Shown here piece by piece: positions 32,935 through 44,117 of a stretch of DNA of 64,000 nt. How positions within the stretch are numbered: the first letter of the stretch is position 1; each line of letters starts with the position of its first letter. Below the pieces are notes generated by a model. It was not told the DNA's origin. It saw only the letters and a list, made by a program, of their open reading frames with translations, and did not search any database. This stretch comes from Skeletonema tropicum (lineage: Eukaryota > Bacillariophyta > Thalassiosirophyceae > Thalassiosirales > Thalassiosiraceae): assembly GCA_037178625.1 (NCBI GenBank), contig CM074140.1:2663426-2727425 (forward strand), read 5' to 3'. Both the position numbers and the translations under genes were made by a program.

Positions 32935-35881
32935 ATGCCGCCGCTACATGCTGGCCAGTTGCGTTATCATGTGAGTTCACATCCCTCGCCTGCATGCTCG
33001 CCTTTCCAACTTTTTGTCCGTCGGTGTGCAGGACTGCCCATGGAATGAATGATCAGTGATCGTCTAGGTAGTAACGACTAAAGATGATGCGTTAGAAAGC
33101 TGTGCTGATCTCATTGTGTGCCTTTTGTTACTCATAAAGATTGACTCATTGACTGACTGACGGAACAAATATATATCTTATGAAGTGATCGAATTTCGAA
33201 CTTTCCTGCATGCACATCTTGTGTCGTTTTTGCTCGTTCATCTGCTCATCTCACACTGCTTCACACATATCATCTTATATTATTCTATTCAACTACACTA
33301 CGAATGTAGGACTTTACTTTGTATTTAGATGCAGTAGAGCAGCGACGGCTCCGACAGCAACTCACCGTCGTGCAGCCGCTGTCTTCACCGCTCAGAAATA
33401 ACAATAACAATACTAACTTTCAACTGCCATTCAAGACCACCAATCGATTCTTTAGTGGACTGACTCGACAGGTTGGCAGTGGCAGTTTAACGTATGGTAT
33501 TGGCGGCAACCATAACACCACAGTATCATCTCAATTCAATTATCTGTCCACTCCACCAACATCCCTCCTATCTCCACTATCCACAACACTACGACAAAAA
33601 CGACCCTTCCTAACCTCCCTCCGTCAAGATCTCCACCTCAAACAACTCGAACGGATCGCCAACACCACACCGTCAGATCCAAACACACAATTCGACTTTT
33701 TATCCCAATTGGGACAAACCTATCCCGATGCTGTCATTGAACGATTTGAACAATACAAGGAATTTGCAATTGATGAACGGATTGTGTTGTTGTATTTGAA
33801 TTGTTTGCAACGGACGGGGATGATTAATAGTAGGTTTGGGATGAAGAGATTTATGGATCGGATTGGAGCCAACGGTAATAGTGCGAGTGGGGGGAATAGT
33901 TTGGTATCTTTGGGGACCATGGAGGCGTTGAGGGAATTGAGTAAAGAAAAGTTGGGTAAGGGGGAGATGGTCAGTCGAGTGGCTGCAGTGGTGGCAACTG
34001 GGGGAGGAGGAGGTAATATGATGCCTGGATCACACTTTGCTGCTGGAGCAGGAGGAGCAATAGGTGGTGCTGGTGGTGGTGGAATGTTTGGAATGAGGGG
34101 AACGTCACCCAACTCTCCACTGTTTATTCAAACGCACAATCCCAAGAGTACGCGTGACATGTTATTTGCCGTTGTACGTACCGTTGCCGTGGCATTTGTA
34201 CTTGTATCAGCATTGACTGTGGTATTTACCGAATCAGGCTTGGGTCGTGGTGGAATGGGTGCCATGGGCAATGGGAAGCATATTCAGGAAGCGGAGGGGA
34301 GTGATGTACGATTTGATGATGTCAAGGGCGTTACCGAGGCGAAGAATGAGTTGGAGGAGATTGTGTTGTATTTGAAGGATCCGGATAGGTTTACGAGGTT
34401 GGGTGGTAAATTGCCCCGTGGGTTATTGTTGACTGGTGCGTGTGTGTCTTTTATTATTATTATTGTACTGTCATTTTTGTGCAATGTTGATATTATAGTC
34501 ATCTTATACAACACTCACTCACTCACTCAATGCTAACAATATTATTCTCTCTATCCCAACAGGTCCTCCTGGGACAGGTAAGACCCTCCTCGCAAAGGCA
34601 ATCGCCGGAGAAGCCGGAGTACCATTCTTCTTTGCGTCGGGATCTCAATTCGAAGAAGTCTACGTCGGTCTCGGTGCCAAACGCATCAGAGAATTATTCG
34701 AGGCGGCCAAGCAAAAGTCACCCTCGATTATTTTCATTGATGAGATTGATGCTGTGGGTGGTACGAGAAAGTTGAAGGACCAATCCGCACTCAAGCAGAC
34801 ATTGAATGAGTTACTTGTCCAAATGGATGGGTTTGATGAAAACAGTGGTATTATCGTTATTGGTGCTACCAACTTTGCCGAATCTCTAGACAGTGCATTG
34901 CTACGACCTGGTCGTTTTGATAAGCACGTCGCTGTACCTCTACCTGATGTGGGAGGACGAAAAGAAATCTTGGAAATGTATGCTGCCAAAACAAAAATTG
35001 CGGAAGATGTCGATTTGGGCATCCTTGCTCGTGGAACAACCGGATTTTCGGGTGCTGATTTGTACAACCTTATGAATCAGGCGGCAGTCAAGGCAAGTGT
35101 TGACGGATTGGAAGCCATTACGATGCAAGTGTTTGAATGGGCCAAGGATAAAATTTTAATGGGTGCCGAAAGAAAGTCGGCAGTGATTACAAAAGAAACT
35201 GCCAAATGCACCGCCTATCATGAGGCAGGCCATGCGCTCGTGGGTGTCTTGACGGATGGATCGGATACAATTCACAAGGCCACCATTATGCCACGTGGAC
35301 AGGCTTTGGGGATGGTGACCACACTCCCAGAGGGTGATCAAACATCCATGAGTTACAAGCAAATGATCGCAAGAATGGATGTGTGCATGGGTGGACGTGT
35401 CGCTGAAGAACTCATTTTTGGTGAAGAAAATATCACTAGCGGTGCCTCATCGGACATTCAAATGGCGACTCGAATTGCAAGGGCAATGGTGACCAAGTAT
35501 GGCTTCAGTGACGACTGCGGTATTGTATTTTATGAAGGTGAGACTGGTCAGAGTGATGCTAGTGCATCAACTAGGGAGAAGATTGACGAGGAAGTGAAGC
35601 GGCTTACGAGTGCTGCATATGAAAGAGCCACAGCGCTGCTCAAGAAGCACTCCAAGGAGCACAAGCTGCTGGCAGAAACATTATTAGAATATGAAACTTT
35701 AACTGGGGATGAAGTTAGGGAGTTGATTCTGAATGGAAAGAAGCCAAAGCGTCCGGTGGTAAACACATCTGGTGGAGGTCGAGGGGATCAGGCTCTTGTT
35801 GCAAAGACGAAGAAAGAGGGTAAGTCTCGACTTGCTGGATTGGCTGATAAGATTCGGGGTAAGAAGGAGGATGCTCAGTAG
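32935..35881 (+). CDS. Mitochondrial YME1/FtsH-type ATP-dependent zinc metalloprotease
   Basis: The core is certain, the 5' end inferred. Exons: proposed 32935-32970 ([18 protein letters not shown] donor), about 33343-34435, and 34563-35881; the second intron (127 bp, GTGCGT...CAACAG) splits the Gly codon of Walker A. Total about 815 aa. The N-terminus is Arg-rich with a [13 protein letters not shown] motif like a mitochondrial presequence cleavage site; a Gly-rich linker and one membrane segment ([20 protein letters not shown]) follow. Then come the AAA module ([24 protein letters not shown], second region of homology [20 protein letters not shown]) and the protease domain with HEAGH and a downstream [17 protein letters not shown] zinc-binding region. 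One membrane span plus this order resembles i-AAA YME1, which degrades inner-membrane proteins from the intermembrane-space side. The first in-frame ATG without the extra exon would remove the targeting region. Confidence 0.92.
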
Positions 35882-36101
35882 ACGTCGGAATGTTGTCTTT
35901 GGATTATTATCAATCAATTTTATTTACGATAAAACTAGCGTATTATGATGCATTGTTATTTGATAGATGTTAGCTTCTGTGGACACATGTTTGATTGTTC
36001 CACTATCGCTCCAATGAAGGATTCCAAAAATCCCTCACTGCAAGAAAGGAAGAAGCGCCATAATTCTCCTCAACACATTCCAATGGCACAATTATTACAT
36101 A
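35882..36101. other. 3' flank of the protease gene
   Basis: AT-rich with GATAAAACT and TTATTATCAATCAATT words; probable 3' UTR. Nothing else seen. Confidence 0.5.
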
Positions 36102-36246
36102 GTATGTCTGGTTAAAATCAGCCCGACTTTTTCGCAGGTTCTACCCCACTCTCAATAGCTTCCACTTATGCAACAACATCCTTCTTATAATGTGCAAGAC
36201 GTCCCTTGAACGCCAGACATCATACAAACGAAGGAATACACTCTCT
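36102..36246 (-). pseudogene. Inverted partial copy of the hemerythrin-like gene 3' end
   Basis: Read on the minus strand it gives IPSFV, then LAFKGRLAHYKKDVVA, a stop, VEAIESGVEPAKKSG, and a TGA in place of the Trp of the intact KKSGWF ending, followed by the same post-stop sequence (CCAGACATAC). It corresponds to about 28490-28625 with substitutions and two in-frame stops. Fragment only; the metal-binding helices are absent. Confidence 0.85.
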
Positions 36247-36640
36247 CTAGTTATTATGAGATGGTATCACGTTCCTACTTATTCGAGGCCAGTAAGTGTC
36301 AAACTTGCAACCTCTTCTCATCTTTCCAAGTTGAATACCTTCCGAATTCAATTGCATTGCATGTTGATACAATTCCATCTCGAACTTGCTATGGCTAGCG
36401 ATCAAATCAATAAGCTCTGGAGCTGTCTTCCCTAGAATATCTTGATAAGTGCTGTATTTTTCCTGGGCAGTGGATTTATCAATTCGAACATACAGTTTCT
36501 CCATTCATCAATGGAAAATTTAAAACATCCGCCACAAACTTTGCCTGCTCTAACTCGTCAAAAGTTTCTGTAAGAAGGACAACGTCAAAGGACTCAAGGA
36601 CTTGCATCGCCCTTTGACTTTGAACATTATCTGTTATTTT
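36247..36640 (-). pseudogene. Degenerate ORF fragment, possibly sulfotransferase-like
   Basis: Minus strand. Segment 36640-36500 reads AMQVLESFDVVLLTETFDEL and EQAKFVADVLNFPLMNGET; after a frame change, 36504-36247 reads MEKLYVRIDKSTAQEKYSTY and AHSKFEMELYQHAMQL-like text. The FD.VLLTE.FDE...L.FP and ...D.ELY.HA..L patterns resemble the C-terminal part of membrane-associated sulfotransferases, but this is a weak, memory-based resemblance. It abuts the hemerythrin fragment in the same orientation, so the two decayed together. Confidence 0.4.
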
Positions 36641-37759
36641 CGCACCAACGGCGACACATCCGCTTGATAATTTATTTCTGGATCTACAAGGACTGGTAGT
36701 ACCCTAGCACGATATCAATTGCAACTGTCGAAGCCATCATCGCTTCATGCTCACATTTCATCATCATCCGTCTAATTGGAGACTCACTCCTCCCTCGTCT
36801 TGATATCCCAGGAAAAGTAGCGGTTTTGTCACAAAGTCGGACATGATTGTGACTTGTGACGGACAAGACTTAAACGCCAGCCATGCCGTAGATGGTCACG
36901 GCAGACGCACGTAAGATGCTTCGTTTTGCAGAGACAGCTGCTTCCTATTTCAGGTATTAGATGTACTCTCTGTTCACAATGATCGATGATGCCGATGACT
37001 GCAAACTTAGATGTATGTCGATGTACATACAGCGTAAGCAAGCCTCCTCGCCCTCTGGGGTGTGCTGTGGGGTGCATGTAGTTTGTGAGAGTCTTGCTGT
37101 GATTTGTAGGGCTACTTATCATTGGTATTGTAAACAAGAAAAGCCAGATGCTTCGGAGTACTTGTGAATTTTCAGGATTTCTCCGGAATTAGCCTTTGCG
37201 TTGCCTTATGATATGACGCAGTAGATGGATGCGTCATTTGTCATTTGAGGTTCCGTTAGTCAGAACAGGAGGCACCACATAATTTAATACTGAATTCCTA
37301 CAGCAAAAAATTCCTCAAGCCTATCCAACTCCCTTTGGAAGTTCCTTGTGCGTCTCCGATCTACAAAACAAGTCACTCACCACGCAGTGCTGGACCAACT
37401 TGAAGGGCACTGCGCTGGTGGCTGATTGGATCTGCAATCAGTTTCGCCGAAGATGAAGTCCTCATCAGCTGAATCGCCGAAACCATTATTTGGAATTGGT
37501 GAACATAAATAAATAAATACAAAGTTAATCAGATTAGATATCTATGATACTAAAAGGGACCTGCTTCGGTACAACTGTACGGGAATTGGTGAACATAGTA
37601 TCGATATCGATATCCTCCAGTAATACAGGCTCAACTATAATTGCAAGCACTACACCTCGTCAACGCCCACAATGCTTTAGTTTTTAATGCTCGATCGGCA
37701 CAGCATTCATATCCCGACACGCCAACGAAGGCTCTCAAATAATAGTAAATTAATTCATA
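36641..37759. other. Intergenic 1.1 kb upstream of the first HSF gene
   Basis: No supportable gene. A GTATCGATATCGATATCCTCC palindromic microsatellite lies at about 37599-37618, and GGAATTGGTGAACATA is repeated at about 37492 and 37582. The final ~100 bp are the presumed HSF promoter. Confidence 0.5.
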
Positions 37760-38590
37760 ATGCCACCCAAATCCAACTCACGAAACAGTAAGAAGGAAGT
37801 ACAAGACGCAGAGAGCGATGCATCCAATTCCAATAATTGTGCGTCAACCAAGCCAAAAATTAAACGTAGGAGATCAGGCGACATATCCACAAGTACAACA
37901 AACGAGCCATCATCGGCATCAGCCACTGCGGCAACATCAGTTGTTAGGACAAGGCACCCATCATCTCTTTCAGAGACACTACCCGTTGCCACTGCCGCAA
38001 CAGCTGCTGCTTCCACAGTCCCTCAGAGCGGGAAGAAGCCACGTAAAACTGGCGTCAAAGAGGATTTCCTTCAAGAGGTAAGACAAACATTAACATGTTC
38101 AAAACACGTCCTCGGTTCTATCCATCTCTAACACTCATTTTTGCCTTGATGTAAATAACAGCTCAGAGTAATGCTCGACAGAGAAAGCCAGAATGATGAT
38201 GCCACCGTCCATTGGTCTACTGGCGGTAACAGCTTCATCATCACTGATCAAACCCAATTTGAGGAGGTTGGTATTGTCGATCGATGATATCTGATATTTT
38301 GATGTGCTTCTAACAAATCGATCTATGCCAATATTATGACTAACCCATCACGATAATCGCTTCTTCTTCTTTGTATTTCAACAGGAAATTATTCCAAAAT
38401 ATTTTGATAATCCAATAGTCTTCGCTAGCTTCCTCAGAAAGCTACAGCGCTGGGGCTTCGTTCGGGTATCAAGCAAACGTAGCGGGCGCTATGAGTTCAG
38501 CTCACCGACGTTCAAGAGAATGGATTCTAGGAGTACACCTGCCGCCGCCGCTCCTGCTACTACTTCTACTGCTAGTACACCGCTTCCACA

Positions 38591-38621
<31 letters not shown>

Positions 38622-39557
38622 CAACAACAACAAGCCATGGCGGCGCAACAACAAGTGATGGCGCAATTCAACCAACAAAATATGCCTGTTCCCAATCAGC
38701 TACCAAGACAGACACATGCAAGTGTCATTGCTGATCTTATCTCAAACATTCTGCGTCAGGGTGGTACACAGCAACCCTCCACATCAAGTCCCCAGCCTGA
38801 CCCGAATCAATATACAATCCAAATGAATATTGCTGACTTAAACAACATCCTTCAGAATATCATTGGTAGCAATCAACATCAGCCACTAGCGACTCAGAAT
38901 TCATTGCCAAATCAACAGACTACGCCCAATCATAATAATGCCGCTGGAAATAATCATCTTCAGTCATTCCCGCAATGGCAACATCCAAACAACATCACCA
39001 TGAATCTGCTTAATTCTGCCCTTCAAAGTTTGGCTGGAAGTCCAACTCCTCCAGCTGAAACGATGGGTCGATACCCCCCTTCTTCTGCTCAAAGCAACCC
39101 AGTCCGTGCCCTCATGAATCTCTCCGGGATGTTGCCCCCGTCCCCTCCCCAAAACAACACACCGGTTGCGTCGGGGATGCCGACGGCAGCTTCTTCTCAA
39201 CCCAACGACGTGACTCCTGTTCTATCTTTATTACAGATGTTGCAGCAACTCGTCGATGAAGAAGATCAGCGCAGGGTCCAACAAGACTCTATCATAAATG
39301 CCATGTTGGTAATAATTGGTCGTATCTCAGGCCAAGGCTCTCATAATAATAATGATGCCAGGCCTCAGCCAGCAGGCGCACCGCCGCATTCTAGACAATC
39401 ACTTGGATCAAACAGTAACAATGTTGCTCAGCCAAATCAACGAGGTGCACCGCGTCCGTCAATTGGTACCTTGTGGGCCGCTCTAACAGGTGATGCAACA
39501 GGGCAGAGTGGAGAAAATGCTCGTGATCAAAATTATGGACCAACTAATGATAAATAA
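37760..39557 (+). CDS. Heat shock factor-type transcription factor A (531 aa)
   Basis: Exons 37760-38077, 38162-38266 and 38385-39557; GT-AG introns of 84 and 118 bp, both phase 0. Residues 1-96 are disordered with KPKIKRRRSGD. The HSF DNA-binding domain follows (about 97-186): GVKEDFLQE, LRVMLDRES, HWSTGGNSFIITD, FEEEIIPKYFDNPIVFASFL, RKLQRWGFVRVSSKRSGRYE and FSSPTFKR, i.e. the winged helix with the F..FLRKL.RWGF recognition helix. Next is a 15-residue polyglutamine run, a long Gln/Asn/Pro-rich region and a short LSLLQMLQQLVDEEDQRR coiled coil. The family binds nGAAn heat shock elements. The frame ends at 39555-39557, but an acidic tail with KRRKSSPEDED, like those of the two paralogues, stays open in another frame to 39696, so a one-base slip near 39550 probably truncated the protein. 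Confidence 0.9.
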
Positions 39558-39696
39558 TGGCGACAACGAAGATGATATCGATGAAGATAGTGGAGAAGGC
39601 GAGCAACGCTCTACAAAGAGAAGAAAGTCGTCTCCAGAAGATGAAGATCAATATGATGCGGATGACGATGATGACACTGGAATGAGCGACTCCTAA
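39558..39696 (+). pseudogene. Out-of-frame acidic tail of HSF A
   Basis: The frame 39490-39696 encodes NNGDNEDDIDEDSGEGEQRS, then TKRRKSSPEDEDQYDADDDD. It matches the C-terminal tails of the other two HSFs (GNEDDNDEGEIDEPLSPRN; DDDDDEVGGLDGHLSPRKG) in composition and position but is +1 to the main frame. Confidence 0.7.
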
Positions 39697-40696
39697 AGAA
39701 GTAACCCCCTAATACTAATAGTTTGGTCGTCTCTCTAGGTCTCTAGAAGTCACTGCATACACGTATTGGGCAAGAAACTTGACAGAACTATTGCAGTTGA
39801 CTGTTTGATATGGTGTTGTTCATATTATGGAGGGTTTATATCATTTTCAACCGACGGATGGCGAGAATTGATGAGGGTTCGGTCTCGCCATCTGTCATCT
39901 GTCAAGTTCAGAATCATCTGTCAAGAACGCCGACAAGCTGGAGATGGAAGATCATCACGACGATCCACGACGGTTCACGGCGATCGTTAGCGTCTCTTTG
40001 AGAGTGTGACATGGGAAGTTCATCATCTTGCTGATTACGTGTCTTTATAGAATGTTACAAAAAAAATGAAAAACGATGAGAGACGTTAAAGGTCAAATCA
40101 CACGAGGCGTGAACCCTCGTGGCATCGAGTCAGCAGGTTCTGATTTCTGATGATGCGGTCTGTCGTGTCTCACAAAAACAGAGCTCTCTCAGTTTGTTTG
40201 ATCACCATGCAATCCGCATCGCTGCTACAGGTTCCATGATGGCCTCTCGGACACTTGAACTTATGTAAGAGCCGGGGAGCCCCCTGAAATCGGGGTTGCT
40301 CGGAAATCGTCTACATAAATTGATCTGAGAAGTCCTTTTTAGCCTGAAATCGGCGATTTAGACCGAAATCAGAGAGGATCGGGGATCCTCTACAGTGGAA
40401 TATGTAGGACGAACTGCCCCAGGCCCCCCCCCTCCAAATCTCAGCCTCACTGCCCAGCGGGTCTTTGCTCTAGAGGTAACACTTACTACAGTGTCCATTG
40501 AATGCATTGACATCTATCTTATTGAGAACTTACTTCTCTTTCGCGAAGTAGCAGTACAGGGAGCTTCATATGTTGCAAACAGCACTGCCTACAATTTTTT
40601 TGTTTGCACATGTCTTAATAATAACTTAGAAATTTTTGTTTGCACATGTCTTGTTCCCTACGCGTGACTTACATTTGACAAATTGACTTTAGTATG
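39697..40696. other. Intergenic, HSF A 3' flank to element 1
   Basis: Contains the short words CATCTGTCATCTGTCAAG (39891-39908) and GGCCTCTCGGACACTTGAAC (about 40241), both with relatives near 45600-45810 on the other side of element 1. GGGAGCCCCCTGAAATCGGG around 40275 and CCTGAAATCGGCGATTTAG around 40343 are related short repeats. No gene supported. Confidence 0.5.
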
Positions 40697-40701
40697 CTTC
40701 T
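40697..40701. repeat. 5-bp target duplication CTTCT, left side of element 1
   Basis: CTTCT here is matched by CTTCT at 44839-44843, immediately outside the two ends of the element. Confidence 0.85.
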
Positions 40702-41197
40702 TCTCAAGTTGAGTATTATCTGCTCAAAGCCTGAGAAATCTATATGCGTACATCGACGTTGACTTGCGGTACGAGGATCACTGATCTGAACGACGGGTGG
40801 CTCGGCGGAAGTGAAGGATGAAGGACGTATGAAGATTCTGGAACGTTGAGTTCAAATACCAAATTAAGCTGGATGTTGGAGCTATCTGCTCATCTATCCT
40901 ACCCGACTATCGAAGTATTATTGGGAGAAGTCTCCGCCATTGTCGGCTTCGTCTACTACACGTTGTTTATTCTTTATTTCTATCTACTAAGTGAGAGGTC
41001 GGCGTGTCATGGTAGTGCTTCAACCTGTGGTGAAATAAAATCTTATCCCGCCAAAACAAGCAGATGGCTACTTCCGAGCAGCTGGTTTCTCGTCGATGAC
41101 GACATGAAATAACGTAAATCCCCATTCCCATAATTCCTAAATCCCGTATTCCCGATAATGATGATAAAAAGGCAGCGTTCCAAATCCTAAGTTGTCA
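40702..41197 (-). repeat. LTR-like repeat, 3' LTR of element 1
   Basis: 496 bp. In element sense it starts TGACAACTTAGGATTTGG and ends CTCAACTTGAGA. The other copies are 44343-44838, 53072-53569, 56715-57212 and 62804-63299. It contains an open frame antisense to the element ORF with a hydrophobic GFVYYTLFILYFYLL stretch. Confidence 0.9.
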
Positions 41198-41228
41198 CTC
41201 CCCAACCTGCATGATATCCATCATTTCT

Positions 41229-44117
41229 TCAACCAACAATTCTTTCTCCCCATCTATCTTTTCCGTTTAATATCCCTAATATATCTCTATGCCAGAAAAG
41301 TAGAGTTTGAAGGACCTGCCAAACGTATATCGTATTCCAGACTTCCCACTTCAACAAGTAATCGCTAATCTCAAAGAACATCTGAGCAGTAAACTTATTA
41401 TTGTGTGAAGTTGTTTCCATAATGGTTGGTATTTCCAGTAGCTCTTGATAATCATTGATCTGACCTGTAGGTGTATGGTCTTGATAATCCTTGATCTGTC
41501 CTGTAGGTGTAGGGTATTGGATGAGTAGTTCTTCTTCCTTTGGACTAGGTAGACGTAGATCGGCCATAGAAAATGTGGATGATAAAGCATTGTGATTGTT
41601 TGCAAAGGGCCTATTGCCGTTTGTGACTTGTGAGAAGGGCCTATTGCCGTTTGTGACTTGAACTTCAAGGTATATATGGTCATCCGCGACTTGGTAATGA
41701 AGTTGATCGTATTCATCAAAAATGCGAACACTTGAAGAGAACCCTCTCTCGGGACTTCTAACAAAGAACCTGAAGCCACACACAAAGATATCGACAAAGA
41801 ATCCACCATAGAGCCGATTGCATCGGGTGATAATTCTGCTTCCGACGATGATTTCGTGGTAATTAGTGCGTGATGCATCCATAAGTTCTTGAATAGTTGC
41901 ACGTTTGCTGCGCTCCCCATGATTGAGACCGAGACGATGACGTTCGTAACTCACGAGATCAGGATGAAGAACCGAATTGACTTGATTCCGAATAACGTAG
42001 ATATTGCGCTTCCTATCAACAATCCTCGATGCAAAACGTGCAATCATCATGTGACGAGAGTCACTGTGGATACTTACCAAAATAGCACCATATTCAACCA
42101 TCAAAATATTACCATATCCAAATTGAGCCGAGAAGATAGCAGAGTTTCCATCACTGATCTGCGACCGAATAATATTTTCTCTCACGGCAGTACCGAGTAA
42201 AGCAAGCATGTTGTAAGATTTGCAAAAGGAAGTATCTTCCGTCGGACGAATGATATGATGAAGTCGAGTAGATGATGATGTCTCCCCATATTCCTCAGCA
42301 GTAACCATGACAGAATGATGTCGATCCAAGAAAACGTTGTTGATGATGACGTTCCGAAGCAAGACGTGATACTGTCGATGACCTCGAGTAATCTCCGCAA
42401 ACGAAAAGCGATGCAACCTGCAAGCGACGACGATATAGATCCTATCAGCAAGGTCTCGAGAATCATGTGAATAGAACTGAGCAGCGAAGTCTTGTAAGGA
42501 CTTAAGAACAAGTGCATTGCATTCCGCATCGACTAGTTGTGCTCGATGGTGGTAAAATTCAATCTTCGCAGCAGGAGAACAAACAACAACTTGGCTTCCA
42601 ACGGCAGAATCTTCTTGGATGTCCATCAACTTATAGAGTAGAACTTGCTCCCCATTCTTCGTCTTGTAGAACTGAATTCCATTCGACTCGTAGTACCAAA
42701 TCAACTCTAAAATAATAAAGTCTCTCATCTTCGCAGGATAGTGGTAACGTCGTATCATCACAGATAGATATTCAATTGAAGGAATTTGCTCCCCATTCAT
42801 CTCGCAGGACAAAAGAAACTCTAAATTAATAAAGTATTGCATCTTCACAGGACAGTACTCTCCAATCATCATCTTGTGATATCGCAGTAGCTCTAAAGCT
42901 GTAGAGACATAAGATATCATGCCACGAACAAATGCATAGCCTTGAATGTGCGAAGGATCATATCGTACAAGTAATTCAAGTACGGACCGAGCGATGGTAA
43001 TAAACAAGATCTTGTTGGATGTGTGATCGGAGTTGTGACAACTGTGAGCAAATATCATGCAACAATCAATCTTCTGGTACTTGTGAGTGATAATAACACC
43101 ACTGGATTCGTCTTGAAAGACATCGATACTTGTAGTAGATGTCAAGAGTGTCTCCGTTCTCCCGAGTAATGCATACGTCGATTGCAAAACATCTCCCCAC
43201 GCAACATGAATCTTGGTCACAAGTTGATTATAGTATCGAACATGTTGTGTCCCTTGCGAAAGATCGTGCAACCAGATAAAGTCGACACTAAAGATTACCA
43301 TTACTCCCCATAGTCTCAAGAGATAATGTGTAAGTATGAGTCCCTCACAACTGAAAAACATCACTCCTCTATTCACAACTAGGAAGTCATGAGTACCATC
43401 GAGTAGATGATCTGCGATGTGACGATGCTCACCAAAGATAACAACATCGATATGCTGTCGCTTGATAGAACTTGTGCCCAGGAACTGAATATCGAGTTTC
43501 CAGAATAGGGTCATCAAAAGGGCGCTGAGGTCATGTTGTCGAAGACAAACTATAACACCGATAGGACGTGTATCCATAGATGGATAAATGTTGGTATTAA
43601 CACCAGAAGGAGTTACCAAAGTACTGAATTCCGAAGGATCCATGATGCGAAGAATAATAACTGCGATCAATTTGTCTCCACCCAATGTAGAAGTGTCGAG
43701 AATATAGTGTCTGGTTCCTAAGCTCACATCTAGACGAAGCACCGATCGAATCGAGAGAGATGCCGGGTTAAGTGCGGGCAAAGGCCTGTACACGGTGACA
43801 ATCCACCATTTATCCTCTTGACTTCCTAATAAGGAGAGACCCATTACTAACGAAGGATGGCCCACCACATGGTAGATATCCACTTCTTCACAAGACACGT
43901 AAATCCACGAACGTGTAGATATGATGCCTTCAGTAGAAAACAGGACTTGATGTAAATCCAAAAACTCGGATAAGGGTCTCCGCCACCTTCCTCTGCGAAA
44001 TACATCAGATTCCATATTAGCATCTCGACTACCATCACTGGTCTCTAAAGAAGCGTCTACAAAACCCTCATCGGCAGTAACATCGCCACGTGAAGAAGAA
44101 AGTTGATCCTCCTGCAT
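41229..44117 (-). CDS. Unrecognised 962-aa ORF of LTR-like element, copy 1
   Basis: First ATG at 44117; the frame is open further upstream (GTG at 44168 would give 979 codons). The partner at 53795-56683 has about 18 amino-acid differences by eye and no breaks, so the ORF has been maintained. It is mixed alpha/beta in look and unusually rich in Ile, Tyr, His and Arg, with no repeats apart from small C-terminal duplications: QVTNGNRPFSQVTNGNRPF, and PTPTGQIKDYQ / HTPTGQINDYQ. There is no CCHC box, no YxDD, no DDE/DDD signature and no Walker motif. N-terminal 30 residues acidic. No family recognised. Candidates are a gag-like capsid too diverged to identify, or a captured host gene. Expression would presumably come from the LTR. 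Confidence 0.75.
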   Translation of the reverse strand: MQEDQLSSSRGDVTADEGFVDASLETSDGSRDANMESDVFRRGRWRRPLSEFLDLHQVLFSTEGIISTRSWIYVSCEEVDIYHVVGHPSLVMGLSLLGSQEDKWWIVTVYRPLPALNPASLSIRSVLRLDVSLGTRHYILDTSTLGGDKLIAVIILRIMDPSEFSTLVTPSGVNTNIYPSMDTRPIGVIVCLRQHDLSALLMTLFWKLDIQFLGTSSIKRQHIDVVIFGEHRHIADHLLDGTHDFLVVNRGVMFFSCEGLILTHYLLRLWGVMVIFSVDFIWLHDLSQGTQHVRYYNQLVTKIHVAWGDVLQSTYALLGRTETLLTSTTSIDVFQDESSGVIITHKYQKIDCCMIFAHSCHNSDHTSNKILFITIARSVLELLVRYDPSHIQGYAFVRGMISYVSTALELLRYHKMMIGEYCPVKMQYFINLEFLLSCEMNGEQIPSIEYLSVMIRRYHYPAKMRDFIILELIWYYESNGIQFYKTKNGEQVLLYKLMDIQEDSAVGSQVVVCSPAAKIEFYHHRAQLVDAECNALVLKSLQDFAAQFYSHDSRDLADRIYIVVACRLHRFSFAEITRGHRQYHVLLRNVIINNVFLDRHHSVMVTAEEYGETSSSTRLHHIIRPTEDTSFCKSYNMLALLGTAVRENIIRSQISDGNSAIFSAQFGYGNILMVEYGAILVSIHSDSRHMMIARFASRIVDRKRNIYVIRNQVNSVLHPDLVSYERHRLGLNHGERSKRATIQELMDASRTNYHEIIVGSRIITRCNRLYGGFFVDIFVCGFRFFVRSPERGFSSSVRIFDEYDQLHYQVADDHIYLEVQVTNGNRPFSQVTNGNRPFANNHNALSSTFSMADLRLPSPKEEELLIQYPTPTGQIKDYQDHTPTGQINDYQELLEIPTIMETTSHNNKFTAQMFFEISDYLLKWEVWNTIYVWQVLQTLLFWHRDILGILNGKDRWGERIVG

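Noticed and set aside
38489..38695. Poly-Cys/poly-Leu ORFs antisense to the HSF polyQ tracts (also at 49910-50138)
   Set aside because: Pure by-products of CAG/CAA repeats read on the other strand; the sense frame encodes a recognisable HSF.
41889..42200. ORFs inside the element ORF in other frames (also 42182-42529, 55712-56023, 55992-56561)
   Set aside because: They overlap the long intact ORF and have no independent features; two copies stay open only because the DNA is ~98% identical.
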